Positions 23,076 to 34,390 of a stretch of DNA of 64,000 nt are shown here, in pieces (the stretch's first letter is position 1; each line of letters opens with the position of its first letter). Source of the stretch: Phytophthora quininea (lineage: Eukaryota; Oomycota; Peronosporomycetes; Peronosporales; Peronosporaceae); assembly GCA_011947345.1 (NCBI GenBank), contig JAAVTG010000023.1, positions 496,001 through 560,000 of the forward strand, in the 5' to 3' direction. The position numbers and the translations under genes are program-made. The notes below the pieces were generated by a model. That model saw nothing but the letters and a program-made list of their open reading frames with translations. It was not told the origin of the DNA and made no database searches.

Positions 23076-24320
23076 CTACACCGCTGCGAAGTCGAACATG
23101 GGGCGAATCACCAGCGACTCCCAGTCCACCAGCTGGAAGTAGGACTCCAACATTGGCAAGCGGTTGCCTGCTACAGCAGACGTGCTGCCGTATTTCCCAC
23201 GGATCGAAATGTCAAACCCACCTTGTTCGTCCAGTCGCCTCGTGAACTTCCACATGAAGCACTCGTCCGTCCAGACCAAGTGCTGCGCGTCGTTCGTCGG
23301 CGGCACGACAGACTTGCTGATGATAGCGAACGTATCCTTGTCGATCGATATACGACAAACCAGCGTCATGGCGTGACGCGGGAAGCTCTCGCCGATGAAC
23401 TGGTGGATATTTCTCGTCAGGTACATGTTGTCGTTCAGCTTTTTCAGAATCTGTCCAATAGAGCCATTAGCAACCATTCAACAAGAACAAAATACAAAGC
23501 TCTTTCACTACATACACAGAACTTGCTTCGCCGACGGTGCAGCAGCTCCTGTTTGGCCTCATCGTGGAACATGGTCCAGGTCTCGTTGAACACGCGAGCC
23601 ATGTCTTCCCCACAAAGTTCTTCTCCGAAAACGCGTGCATGTACATGGACTTGGACTCGCGCTTGGTGTCCCAGCCCATGTAGACGGCCACTTCGCCGCT
23701 GACCTGGTACTCGAGCATCTCCATAAAGGCCTCTCTCGAGGTCTTCTCCAGCTCCTCATCCGGCGGGTACTTGACGTTCTTCATAAACTGGATGCTATCC
23801 GTGGATGGCTACGGGTATTCATCAACAGAGAAACATTGTTCAGTCCCCGTTTTAACTTAAACAGTGACAGCAGCCTAACCGGCATCGCCTGTTGAATCTT
23901 CTCAGCGAATCGCTGGCGCTTGCGGTTCTCGCTGAGCAGGAACTCCTTCTGCCGACGCAGGCACTTGGTCAGCTCCATGACCTCCACATACTTTTCGATT
24001 TTGCTCGAGCGCTCCAGCGGGAGGTTGCTCTTGTCCTGGTTGGCACGCGCAGCGATGCGACTGGCCAGGACGTTCTCGAGCCGCACGATCTCGGTGCGCA
24101 TTTGCTCATTGTCGGCCTGCAGGTGAAGGGAGAAAGGTTATATTGGTTTAGTGTGGTGGGATGGACCGTCCTAATCAGCGACAGGGGGCCGTACACCAGC
24201 CGAGCTCTTGGAGTACGGGCGCGCGGCCAGGCTGTTGCTGCCGCTGCCCGAGAACTGGTCGTCGTCGTTGCCGCCCAGCAGCGTCAGCGCGTACTGGTCG
24301 CTGCCGAGCTCCAGCGCCAT
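23076..24320 (-). CDS. START-like protein with N-terminal basic coiled coil
   Basis: The ATG at 24320 begins MALELGSDQYALTLLGGND. An intron (about 24122-24193) leads into a basic, leucine-zipper-like helix (EQMRTEIVRLENVLASRI and ELTKCLRRQKEFLLSENRKR). The C-terminal part, from KNVKYPPDEELEKTSREAF to the stop at 23076, has the alternating pattern of a START/Bet v1-like lipid-binding fold, for example VSGEVAVYMGWDT and HAMTLVCRISIDKDTF. An intron separates the reading near 23560 from ILKKLNDNMYL. A one-base shift lies near 23608, where GGGG probably stood for GGGGG. Oomycetes have large families of such coiled-coil plus START-like proteins, some annotated as M96 mating-specific; I cannot confirm membership. 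Function unknown. Confidence 0.6.
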
Positions 24321-24713
24321 CGTGTCTGCAGCAAGGCAAGCGGTCCTCGTCGCTTCTTTTGGACAACTGCCTCTCCTCTGTCCACTGGGAACGTATATTT
24401 TTCGGCCCTGATCGGAGCTCGTTAAAATAATCTTGATCTTTGTATACTAATGGAACGTGAAAATTGATACGCAACTTAAGATAGGTAGGTTGCGGTAAGA
24501 GCAACTTCGGTCTATTATGTTGCGATTCTATTTATGTATTGTACACCACATTCGCGGCCGTCAGAGTTTATTTTGTCACAGACGGGCCAGCGTTCGAATA
24601 GAAGCCAAGCACGAGAGCTCTGCGGACGCGCACTCACGTCACTCCACAACTCGAGCGCTGGGGCACAAGTGAACAGCCGAGTGGCCGTCTCAGCAAACAC
24701 TCTCCTCCCACCC

Positions 24714-25711
24714 ATGGGCGACGAGAAGAAGACGGCGCGCGCGCCGCTGGCGGCGACCTACGGCGGTGCGGTCCCCTGCACCTTCAACATGTCGATCTTG
24801 AAGCGCTTAACGCACCGGGCCATTGATTTGCTCTCTGTCTTGGCAGGACCAGTGGACGGCCACAGCGAGCCTGTGGACGTCGTGGGCACCGGCAGGAACT
24901 TAGAGGCCGTCACGCCGCTGGGCTTCGAGCCCGAGTGGGACCCATACGCCCACAGGAAGCAGGGCGTCGGCCTGCAGCCCATTGCGGTACGAATCTGTCT
25001 ACAGAGCGCGAAATGTAAGTTTTTTTAATTTCATTTAATGTGTTCTCGGTTGTAGGGGTGCTGCGCAATGATCGAACGCCATTGAACACGCCATACACGC
25101 CGCAGCTCATGAAGATGCATCTGAAGCGGCATGAAGAATACGAAGAGATGGACGAGTTCGAAGATCGACCAGGCAAGCAGCTAGTGACGTCGATCAAGTC
25201 CAAGGTCATGCTAGTTATTCAACCCGTGCACAGGATCCGGTACGGCAGCGTTGGAGGGTATTTTTCTTCTCCAAAAGATTTAGTCACGTGGTTGATCATT
25301 TCAGCGGCGTTGTGGATCGAGTGGTGACGGCGCTGGTGCCAACGTTCATTCAAGAAATGACGCTGTTTGGCAAGGTATGCTTGCGATGCTGCCTCCGACG
25401 CTGTGCTTGGATCTAATGCGAGCTGTGCGCAGGTGCGCCCGTGGGTTGTCTGGTACTTTACAGCGGTGGTGTGCGTGCCGTTTGTCATGCTGGTGAGCCC
25501 GATGCTCATCGCCTTCAGCATCTGCACGTCGCCGATTTGGCTTTCAGGGATCATAGTTTTGTTCGTGCGCGCGCTGATGCGGAGCCACCCACCGCTGGAT
25601 GACGCGTACAGCATCACGTCAGAAGACGACGAGGAGTCCAGCCCGCACCACCCGAACTCGGTCTACCGGCGCGCTCACCTCACCACCAACCATGGTCAGC
25701 GCTTCGGGTGA
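24714..25711 (+). CDS. Small membrane protein, unknown function
   Basis: The ATG at 24714 (MGDEKKTARAPLAATYGG) was chosen because the longer upstream frame is not preceded by a plausible start. A first exon of about 90 residues contains GFEPEWDPYAHRKQ. It is followed by introns ending near 25056, 25303 and 25432. Later exons give a helical stretch (TPQLMKMHLKRHEEYEEMDEF) and two or three membrane segments, the last being VWYFTAVVCVPFVMLV and IAFSICTSPIWLSGIIVLFV. The tail is acidic (SEDDEESS). Total length is about 250 residues. I recognise no family. It is divergent from the START-like gene with 393 bp between starts. Exon limits are estimates. Confidence 0.55.
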
Positions 25712-25847
25712 GCTGGGTCGGCCGGGTGGCCCTCTCGTCTCGCCCGACTCGCAACCGAAATCGTCGACACTAGTGATTTATTGCCTTCATGAATAATTCG
25801 TTCGCCAGGGAATTCAATGTGCATGTATTCAGGAGAAGCAGCTCTTC

Positions 25848-27471
25848 CTAGAGGCCTCTTGTGGTCACGACGGCAGCGCCGATAGCAGCAGCAGCTGCGA
25901 ACACCAAGAAATCGTTGTTGATACCAAAGGCTTGTGTTGGCCGAGGCTCAGCTCGAGCCGGACGCGCAGGTGCCGTATCTTCAACAGACATGGAAGCGGG
26001 GGTAACTGAAGCAGCTTCGATCGGATACGCTGCCTCGTCGAGGCGCAGGTGCACATCCAGCATCGAGCCGAGAAAGTCCGTGATGGGGACGTCGTCAATG
26101 GAGCGGCCGAGAATGTCCGTGCGATAGTCAGGCGTGGAAAGTAGCATCCTTGGGTCGTAGAAGTTGAAGAGGTCTCTCAACGTGCCGTTGCGGATGGAGT
26201 CGCCGACCTTCATCCGCTGCAGGTAGTCCAGCGTCGAGAACGTGAACCGATCGATGACGGACAGCCCCAGCTGCAGCAGCAATACGTAAAAAAGTTAGCC
26301 CACGCAATGATACCATTGACAGCGCGCTGGACAAACCTCAAAGTCCGAGTGGTGCGCGTACGAGTTCTCGCCGGTCTGCGAGCTGCCGATGGTCACGACC
26401 TGCGGCGACTCGAGCGCGTTCGAAAGCGACCCGGCTTGGCACGTATCCACCATGAAGAAGATCTCGTTGTAGCTGCCACGCACGACAGGATCGCGTCATT
26501 AGCCTGCGTCATTGGTATGACTCATACCCCAATGAATGGTCAAGCGCGGGGCGCGAGCACCAACCGTTTCTTCACGTGCATCTCCTGGATCGAGTCTGCG
26601 AGGTCTTGGCTCGACATCTCTTCAAAGTCCTGTCTCAACAAGAGCCCTCACGTCAGCGATCCCGCGTCCTCGACGGCCAGCGAAGGTCGCACGCACCTGG
26701 AACTTGAGAAAGCCGTCGCCGCCGTGGCCCGACATGTAGAGCTGGCCAGCAGGAACACACACAACAATGAGCCAGGAAACGCTACTCCATGAGGGTCACA
26801 AGCGCGTACGAAGATGTTGCTGTTCTCGTCCGTGTCCAGCTTCTTGGAGGCTGGCGTGCCCGGCTCGTGGCGACCTGCAAAAGATAGCGTTAGTGGGCGA
26901 TCCACCACGGTTCTAGCAACTTGTGCGTCCGCACCCGTGAGGACGGTGATGAAGTTGGCGACCGACACCTCGGAGCCGCGGTAGTCCACCTCGACGTTCT
27001 TCCCGTAGCTGTAAAACGCGACGTCAGACTTCTTTTTATCCCCGGCAAATCAATTCTCGCGTACAGGTTGATCTTCTGCGTCCTACTGTTGAACACTTGG
27101 CCCGGGAAGCAGTTCCTCGCGTTGCAGGGCATTTGGTCTGCCAGCATCAAGATAATCTGCAACCAGCATCAGTCCCGCAGTTGCAAAAGCCCCCAAATCT
27201 GCTGCGTACTTGACTGTCAGGAATGCCAAGCCGCTTGACCGAGTGGTAGAGCGACAGCGCGTTGGCCACGTGTCTGTAGTTGCTCCAGAACCTCGACGTG
27301 TCCACCTGGATCAGGTACAGCACGCCGTCACAGTAAAACCAGCAGCAATATCACCACATTCCCCACGTATTTCCCTACGATGACAGCCCAGTTGTTGGTG
27401 TGGCGATGATACTCCTCCGCGAAGACGACGCCCAGCGCCAGCAACAGCAACCACATCACCCGCACCGCCAT
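25848..27471 (-). CDS. PIGK: GPI-anchor transamidase catalytic subunit (PIG-K/GPI8)
   Basis: Cysteine protease-like subunit of the GPI transamidase in the ER membrane; it cleaves the C-terminal signal of precursor proteins and transfers them to GPI. The ATG at 27471 starts a signal peptide ([18 protein letters not shown]). Conserved C13-family blocks follow over several short exons: [40 protein letters not shown], the catalytic His in [13 protein letters not shown] (about 26700-26745), and the catalytic Cys in [11 protein letters not shown] (about 26430-26460). Then comes SYAHHSD and a C-terminal hydrophobic segment ([15 protein letters not shown]) ending at 25848. All catalytic residues are present. 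At least five short introns interrupt it. It is divergent from TFB1 with 135 bp between start codons. Confidence 0.9.
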
Positions 27472-27606
27472 GGTCGTTCGCGTCGCCAGCTTTCTCAATA
27501 GTCATAGTCGCGACGGTTACTATGGAGAACTGTATCGCCTCCACTAGGTACGTTTTCTAGACAGTGATAAAACGATCCATTTTGCTGCCGCCATACTGAA
27601 CTCCAC

Positions 27607-29236
27607 ATGATGTCCGGGACGCTGGTGGCGCTGGTTCGCGTCAAGAAGCGCGACGGCCGCGCCGAGTTCTCGACCAAGGGGCTGCGATGGGTTGCCGACC
27701 CATCTCCTGAGGGCCAGCACGCGCCCATTGTGGTGCCATGGAGCACCGTGCAGGACCAGCAGGTGTCGTCTCTATCGAGTCCCAAGGCCATGATCCGACT
27801 GCGACTGGCACACAACGCCACGCTTGTCTTGGAGTTTGTATCGGAGTCCGGCAGTCTGGAGGAGGCCTTCGAGGTTCGGGAGCAAGCCAAGGAGTTCATT
27901 GCGCTCAGACTCAAGCAGAACGGGGCCAGGGAGCGCGCTCCAATGCAGCGGCACTGTGCAACCCCACGGAGATCAAGCAGCGGGCGGCGCTGCTTGCTGC
28001 CAACCCTGCACTCAAAAGGCAGCACACAGAGATGGTGAATGATGGTCTGATCTCGGAGGAGGACTTCTGGGCGAGTCGCCGTCATTTGATTGCAGGGGAG
28101 GCGAGCAAGCGCCAGAAGACAGGCAAGACGTCTGCTATTCTGACAGATCTGGCGGCGGACAATGACACCAGCGGCAATGTGGTCAAATACAATTTGAACG
28201 CAGAAGTGATCCACCAGATCTTCATCCAGTACCCGGCAGTGTACATGGCGTATCAGGGCCAAGTGCCGGACAAGATGACGGAGACGGAGTTCTGGGGAGC
28301 GTTCTTTAAGTCCAAGTATTTCCACAGAGACAGGAAGGCAGGACATGAAGATATGTTCACCAAGTATGAGGAGAAGGAGAAAGAAGCGTCCAAAGGGAAG
28401 AGCATTGATCCCCGTGGCGTGGTGGACCCTCTGATTGACCTTACGTCCACAGAGGAAGACGCGCTGGTGCATCACTCTAAGAAGCAGGTCTCGGCCAAGG
28501 AAGACCCGTCGAGTATTACGATCACCAAGTTTAATAGACACGGTGCTTACGTGCTGGATCCTGCTCATGCGGGAAACTGCAACAGCAACTAGCAGCGGAA
28601 AAGCTAGCCCAGAAAAAGAAGGCAGGATTCCACGACAATGTGGAGGAAGCCACGTTGCTGGATGACTTGGCGGATAAAGAGCCGCCTCCGTACAACCCGC
28701 TGACGTTAGGAGACGAGTCCCGGTACTTCCAGCATGCGGAGAAGGGCAGCAGTGCTGATGGTAATACGCCCGGCAAGTTGTCATCGACTGACGCTGCTCA
28801 TGTCTTCCAAGGCATTTGCAATGGACCGATCCCACTAGAGAAGGCGTATCCAAGCTCCAAGACGTGCTTCAACGTACTTGCAGAGGTGGTGGCGTGCTCG
28901 GATTCGACTAGCGATTCTGCGTCAGCTTCCGCGGCTGCGAACTTGGCGAGTGGCGCCCTTGCTGCTGAGTACATCCCCAACGAGTTCAAGAAGCAGGTGT
29001 ACAACCAGTTCCACGATGTCTGTGAGCTGCTGCGGCACTTCCTCTCATTCAAGGCGAAGGTGGCGGAAGGTGGTGGCCCAGAAGCGCAGCGCAAACTGAA
29101 CAAGATCGTAGAGAAGATGGGCTCCAAGTACGACGAGCTCGTCAAACTGCGCGAGTCGCTGCCTCCTCACGAGAAGAATTTGCTGGCGCCGCTGCTGAAG
29201 CCGTTCGACGACCAGCTCAACCTGGCATTTATTTAA
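27607..29236 (+). CDS. GTF2H1: TFIIH core subunit p62/TFB1 (GTF2H1)
   Basis: Structural subunit of TFIIH, used in RNA polymerase II initiation and nucleotide-excision repair. From the ATG at 27607: an N-terminal PH-like domain (residues 1 to about 105, VVPWSTVQDQQVSS and LVLEFV), a conserved NPALKRQHTEMVNDGLISEEDFW block that is the first BSD domain, and a second BSD block (ETEFWGAFFKSKYFHRD). The C-terminal helical region ends at 29236. Length is about 540 residues, as in the family. Two one-base shifts are apparent, near 27930 (G-run) and near 28570; the reading resumes with conserved sequence both times, and an essential gene is unlikely to be broken twice, so they are probably errors. No introns are needed. 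Confidence 0.9.
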
Positions 29237-29382
29237 AAAGAAAAAGAGAAACTAGGCCATCAAGTAGTGAACACATGAACCGCACAGCTAGAGCTCGATT
29301 GTCTTCTTGTGGTTTTGCTGCAACAAGGCTATCCATTGTAAATAACTGTACACGCTGTATAGTAATCGCCGATTTGACCAGC

Positions 29383-30141
29383 ATGGATACCTTCGCGATG
29401 GCGATGGAGGGCGAAAGCTGCACGACGGAGGCAACAACCACGTCCTCAGCGTCAGCGTTGGTGCCCTTCTCCTTCCGCAACCCGTTCCACGATGCGCTGC
29501 GGGACGAAACTCGGTGGTTTCCGATCGCTGGCAAGAGAATCCGAATCGACCAGGCCTGGCAGAGCGATGGACGAGGAGGCACCGCACTTGGTTTCGGCGC
29601 TTCGGTCTACGACGCAGCCATCGCGTTGTCGCTCTATCTCGAGTCCCATCCAGGCTTAATCCACCAGAAGAAGGTCATCGAGTTGGGCTGTGGGCCCGGA
29701 CTCGTGGGGATCGTGGCTGGACATTTAGAGCCCAAGAGAGTGGTCATCACGGATGGAGATCAGGCTTCGGTGGCGCTTACACGACGCAATATTGGAAACA
29801 ACGATCTGCCGAAACAAGTTTGCTCTGCTGAGGAGTACTTGTGGGGAGACTTGGACCACCACCTTGTGTCGACCAAGTACGATGTGATCCTCGGCGCGGA
29901 CATTGTCGCGTGTCCGTATGCTACGGCCTTTGGGGCGTTAATGACGTCCCTGTACGCCATGGCGGGGCCAGAGACGCTGATATTGCTTGCCTACAAGAAA
30001 CGACAAGCGTCGGAGCAGACGTTCTTCCAAACCTTTAAAGAGGATTTTGACCTCGAAGTGGTTGACCGAGCGGAGTTGCACGCCGACTTTCAAGACGGTG
30101 GCGATATCGAGATTTTTCAGGCACGCCCCAAGACGCAGTAA
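29383..30141 (+). CDS. METTL21-like protein methyltransferase
   Basis: Intact reading of about 252 residues from the ATG at 29383. A longer start at 29275 would add 36 residues rich in Arg, Ser and Ala, which could be a mitochondrial targeting sequence or simply 5' leader. The SAM-binding motif VIELGCGPGLVG (29674-29709), the acidic residue ending the second strand (VVITDGD) and DVILGADIVACPYA match the Methyltransf_16 family, whose members methylate lysines of chaperones, elongation factors and similar proteins. The specific substrate cannot be read from the sequence. It starts shortly downstream of TFB1 (147 bp from its stop, or 38 bp with the longer start), on the same strand. No frame problem. 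Confidence 0.82.
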   Translation: MDTFAMAMEGESCTTEATTTSSASALVPFSFRNPFHDALRDETRWFPIAGKRIRIDQAWQSDGRGGTALGFGASVYDAAIALSLYLESHPGLIHQKKVIELGCGPGLVGIVAGHLEPKRVVITDGDQASVALTRRNIGNNDLPKQVCSAEEYLWGDLDHHLVSTKYDVILGADIVACPYATAFGALMTSLYAMAGPETLILLAYKKRQASEQTFFQTFKEDFDLEVVDRAELHADFQDGGDIEIFQARPKTQ

Positions 30142-30189
30142 TGTGGTGAATTGGAGAAGCAAACAGCACCGCTGCGTAGTATTCTATTA

Positions 30190-30800
30190 CCCTTCACTGT
30201 GTTGTCTGTCCAGGCATATGAATTCCAGGTATCGAGCAGGCAGGTAAATTCATCGGAAACATTTGATGCTCTCCATTAGCGGAAGAAGTCCAAGCTAGAG
30301 GAGTTCGATTTGTGCGGTCACTCCATGGGGGTGCGTCGAAGGAATCTTAACAATTTCCCTCGACTCAAAACTCACGACGATTCCTTTCATACGTGCAGGC
30401 CATTTTCGCGTCATCGTACGCGCTGCAGAACCCCAGCATGTCAATGTAAGTTCATTCCACAAGGACACCGCTCACTCTCATCATTGGACTAATACTACGT
30501 TGTTCAGCACCTCGTCTTGGCGTCTCCTGCTGGTGTTCCACACCCACCTCCACCCCCAGACTCGACGACGGAGGAAGGAAAAGCTGTCAGTCGTTCGTGG
30601 TTGAGGCGCATGGTGTTTGCAGCTTGGGAACGCGGTATGACGCCAATGTCCCTGGCGCGTTTTGTTGGACCTTACGGGCCCAAGCTCGTTCAAAACGTGG
30701 TGACTCGCCGGACGTCGTTCATGTCGGAAGGAAGTGCCATGCGCGACGGTCGTGTGGATCTGACGGAGCTGGGCGAGTACATTTACCACAACTGGGCCTT
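30190..30800 (+). pseudogene. Rearranged fragment of an ABHD4/5-like gene
   Basis: Bases 30279-30800 match the minus strand of 34676-35197 almost perfectly, introns included, and cover the GHSMG nucleophile exon through LGEYIYHNWA. Similarity stops abruptly at 30800 inside the coding sequence. Just before it, 30190-30275 resembles 34357-34460, the 3' flank and last codons of the same gene, but in the opposite relative orientation and with deletions. There is no N-terminus and no catalytic His region in the right place. It is therefore a DNA-level duplicate that was partly inverted, not a retrocopy and not a working gene. Confidence 0.75.
30279..30800 (+). repeat. Inverted-repeat arm (ABHD fragment)
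   Basis: About 522 bp nearly identical to the reverse complement of 34676-35197; only a few substitutions are seen. The spacer between arms is about 3.9 kb and contains the decayed kinase gene. Confidence 0.8.
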
Positions 30801-31049
30801 CAAGCTGGTCATACCACCCAGACAAGAAACCAGCACTTTTGTGCAGTTGACAAGCACTAATAAGTTCTCTCCAACTCCGTGGTTGACAACTCGACCGAGT
30901 ACCAAAAGGTAATGAGCAACCTTCCATCTCCAACTGTATTGACTTTCTCGGTACGACGCACCGACGTATCACTGGACAGAAAAGATAGGAGCCTGCCAAA
31001 CGGTCATCTTCCCTGAGTCAAGGGCCAGCTTATCGGGGAAAGGTTCAGA

Positions 31050-34000
31050 TCGCTATACTTTCTACTACTTGATTCTCGGTCACAAAGCCCACAGAAGAAG
31101 AAAAGGACGCTATGGTGAAGATTTTATCCAGGGCTGACACTCCAGGCCCAGGTCTCCCAATGTTGGTGGCGTTGGCAAGAGATGGTAACGACAAGCAGAA
31201 AGAATATGCGTCTGGCGCGCTGAGGAATTTATCGGTGAACGCTGCTAACACGATTTCAATTTCAGAGGCGGGAGGTATTCCAGTGTTGATGGCGTTGGTG
31301 AGAGATGGTAACGACGTGCAGAAAGAGGAAGCTACTGGGGTGTTATGGAATATATTCTTCTGTGGTGCGGCTAGCGATAGGTCGCTAGAGCCCGGCTCAC
31401 TCAAAAACGGGAACGAAACGCACGGCAGGTGTCTGACGGGCGTAAGGTTGGATGGCGATAAGTCTGTGCGAGCTGATATTCCGGTCGACGTGATTGGTGT
31501 TTTAGCAAGCCTTGCCATGGATGACATTTCGTCAGCGCATGTACATGCAGCTGGTGTGCTGGGGTTTGTTGCCGATCAACTGGATGTAGCCGTGAAGACC
31601 AGGGTTGCTACGAATGGTGGCATTAACGCTCTCCTCTCCTCGATCCAAGACCCACAGGAATCCGAGTGGATACACGAGGGACTGGCAGCATTACAGGGGT
31701 TGTGCACGGTCAATAGCGAACCTATCCGCTCCGTTTTTACGAAAGCTCGTGGGCAGGCCATATTGGCGGAGGTGCTCAAACATGGCAACCAAACCAATAA
31801 GGAGCTGGCCACGCCGTTGCTGGTGTGGTCTAACGATCTTTCCGGGTTCTCAGAGCTGTGTCAGTGTGTAGGCGAAGCCGAGCCTTTGTGTAGTCACGTT
31901 TTAGATCGATTGAAGACGCTACTCGCTAAAGAGATTTATACTATCCACGCGGTACGAAACCGATTTCGTGCCCTTATGATGATAAACCGAGGAAGACCAA
32001 AGATATTGCGGCTGGTGAGCGCTCAGTCCGTTTGTTAACACACTTGAAAGCTTGCATCACGAAATGGACAAATTGTCTCGAGATAAGAAAGGTCTGTGGC
32101 GACCACGATGGGGGATCGAACGAGCCGCAATGAAACAACAACTGTTTGGTTGTGAGGCTTCCGAGCTCACTAAAGACCTTGTGGACACCGACGCACAATT
32201 AGAAGCACTGACATTGCTTGGTCATGAGCTGAAAGTGAATACGCATCTCTACTCCCAGCAAGAGCGAGATTTCTTTAAAGTCGTTTTGGATGAGTTGGTG
32301 GTCAGTTCGGGATTGGAGGTGCCGATTGATGAAAGTTGGTTTATTGCGCGTCACGAAGTCCAAGTGGACGACGAATCCTATAACAGCGAGTCTGGTGGAC
32401 AGATCTATTATGGCACATACATAAAAGCTGAAGTCGTCATGAAATGTGCCGAGATCGAATCAAAAGGCGTTCGGGATCATTTTCTGCGAGGAGTTAAGAT
32501 TTGGAATAGTGTCCGCCATCCCAAAATTGCCCAGCTCTACGGTGCTTGCCACATTGGGCGGAATTGCTTTATCGTTTGCAAACGTATATCTGGGAGATCT
32601 CTTTCTGAATATTTGCGTCGTTATCGAGGAGAAGAGAAAGTTCGTCGGACCAAGGCTTGGCAGACCTTACTGGGGGTCGTCCGTGGATTTTAATTTTTAC
32701 ACAGGAGAGGATTTGTCCACGGCGACCTGAGAGGCAACACCATCCTTGTCGAGGGCGACACTGCCATGCTTACTGACTTCGGTATGAGTTTGTTTTGTTC
32801 GGAGTCGAAGCCTCGCTTTGAACACGTTCGAGCGATTCGTTGGTGCGCACCCGAGTTCATCGTGGACGGGAAGGCATCTTTTGAGTCAGACGTGTATTTT
32901 CTCGGCATGTGCGTCGTGGAAGCCGTGACTGGGAGGTTGCCGTGGGAAACGATTCCCATTGCGACTGTGAAGTGGAATTTGGAGCATGGCGAGTTTCAAG
33001 AGCAATCGGATTCCATGTCGGAAGAAGAGTGGAAGTTGGTGCGTGGCATGTGCGCACTCGATCCGTCCTCGAGGCTAAGTCTTTGCGAAGCTGAGGTGCA
33101 AATGCGAAGGTTTGCCGAAATTGCTAATGCAATTCCTCCGACCGAAATCGAATTCAAAATGATCGACGCTGCTGTAGATCGCTTTGCCACCTGGTTGGAC
33201 GCTGATGTTGTGCTCAAGCCTTACATTCCACATCCGACTTCAGTTGAGCCTTTCAACGTGCTAGTAATCCGTGGAATAGCGCTTCGACACCCCAATATCC
33301 AGAAATTATTCGGGGAGTGTTTGAGGGATACAATTTTTTCGTATGCGAGCACACGCCGGATGTATCAATGAAGGAATTGGTCGAGAGTTTGGACGTTGGA
33401 AATGTGGTGAGTTTGCTGCAATATTTTCACGATGCGGCGTTGGGTCTGCAGTATCTGCACGAACGGGGTATTGCACACGGAGAAGTCATCTTAAAAATTT
33501 ATTGATTTCCAGCGAAGGTGCCGCAAAGCTGGTCAATGCTTCCTGCATTCGCTGGGTTGCACCGGAATGCCTAAGTGGAAATGAAGCGACCTATGGGTCA
33601 GATATTTAATTACTGGGGATGTGTATCATCCAGGCAGTAAGTGGCCAATTGCCGTGGGGAAGTACGGATAATACTGCCGTGCCATACCATGTTAAGAGTG
33701 GAGAACTCCCCGGACGTCCACCCCAGTTCACAGGTGCACAATGGGCCCTTGTTAAGAGCATGTGTACATTTATCCCGTCTGAGAGACTGCATATCCTGGT
33801 GGTCGTGGAGCGGTTGAAGCAGCTAGCTGATGATTCTGACGCAGTTTTCACCGAAGTGTCATTCACCCGAAAGTTTCAAGTACCCTATCGATGATTTCCG
33901 CATTGCCATCGGCCAAGCGCTGCCCATCGATGAGTGCCCCGACAAACAAAAAGCACGTGGCGTCTTTGTTCTGTTGGTCGATCGCGCCGTCGATATACGC

Positions 34001-34243
34001 AGTGGTCAATTCGCCAGAGAAGTCAATACCAGGCTGGATGCAGTGCTGTTGGAAGGAAGTGAGTGGCTTTCGCAATTGGAGGATCAGCAGTCAACGACGA
34101 AGCTGGTAGATACTGTGTTTAAAGGGTTCTCTCTACATCGGCAGATTGACCGCGCGCTGGCGGAATGCTGTGCTACTCCACTCGGCAAAGTGCATCAATG
34201 GGCAACGAAATGCTCGGAGCTGCCCGAAACTAGAACTCTCTGA
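31050..34243 (+). pseudogene. Decayed armadillo-repeat plus tandem TKL kinase gene
   Basis: The first part (31112-32038) has armadillo-like repeats (GNDKQKEYASGALRNLSV, GNDVQKEEATGVLWNI). From 32052 a linker typical of oomycete TKL kinases (HHEMDKL, WRPRWGIERAAM, DESWFIARHEVQVDD) leads into a kinase domain with a degraded glycine loop, VVMK, HGDLRGN, TDFGMS and APEF. A second kinase-like unit follows (YLHERGIAHGE, RWVAPECL, GMCIIQAVSGQLPW). It lacks a DFG motif and has a shortened activation loop. The gene has in-frame stops at 32691-32693 (between LLGVVRGF and FLHRRGFVHGD) and 33607-33609 (TAA where TAT would give SDIYLLGMC), and frameshifts near 32030, 33312 and 33488. The far end (33870-34243) is unassigned. 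Nonsense changes are not homopolymer losses, so I call it a true pseudogene. Confidence 0.75.
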
Positions 34244-34390
34244 ACATGTCGAGACCAGCGTTCTCGTATACGATTAAAGCTCGGCACAGAAAATGGAGAG
34301 CTATCATAAAGGCCAAGCTGTGAGCGTGCAAATATGCTCCTGTTCTGACAATATCCTTCACTGTGTTTTGTCTATTCAGATATATGAATT

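Noticed and set aside
27210..27250. tRNA-like stretch TGACCGAGTGGTAGAGCG
   Set aside because: On the minus strand it encodes the conserved PIG-K block [12 protein letters not shown], and no cloverleaf can be formed around it.
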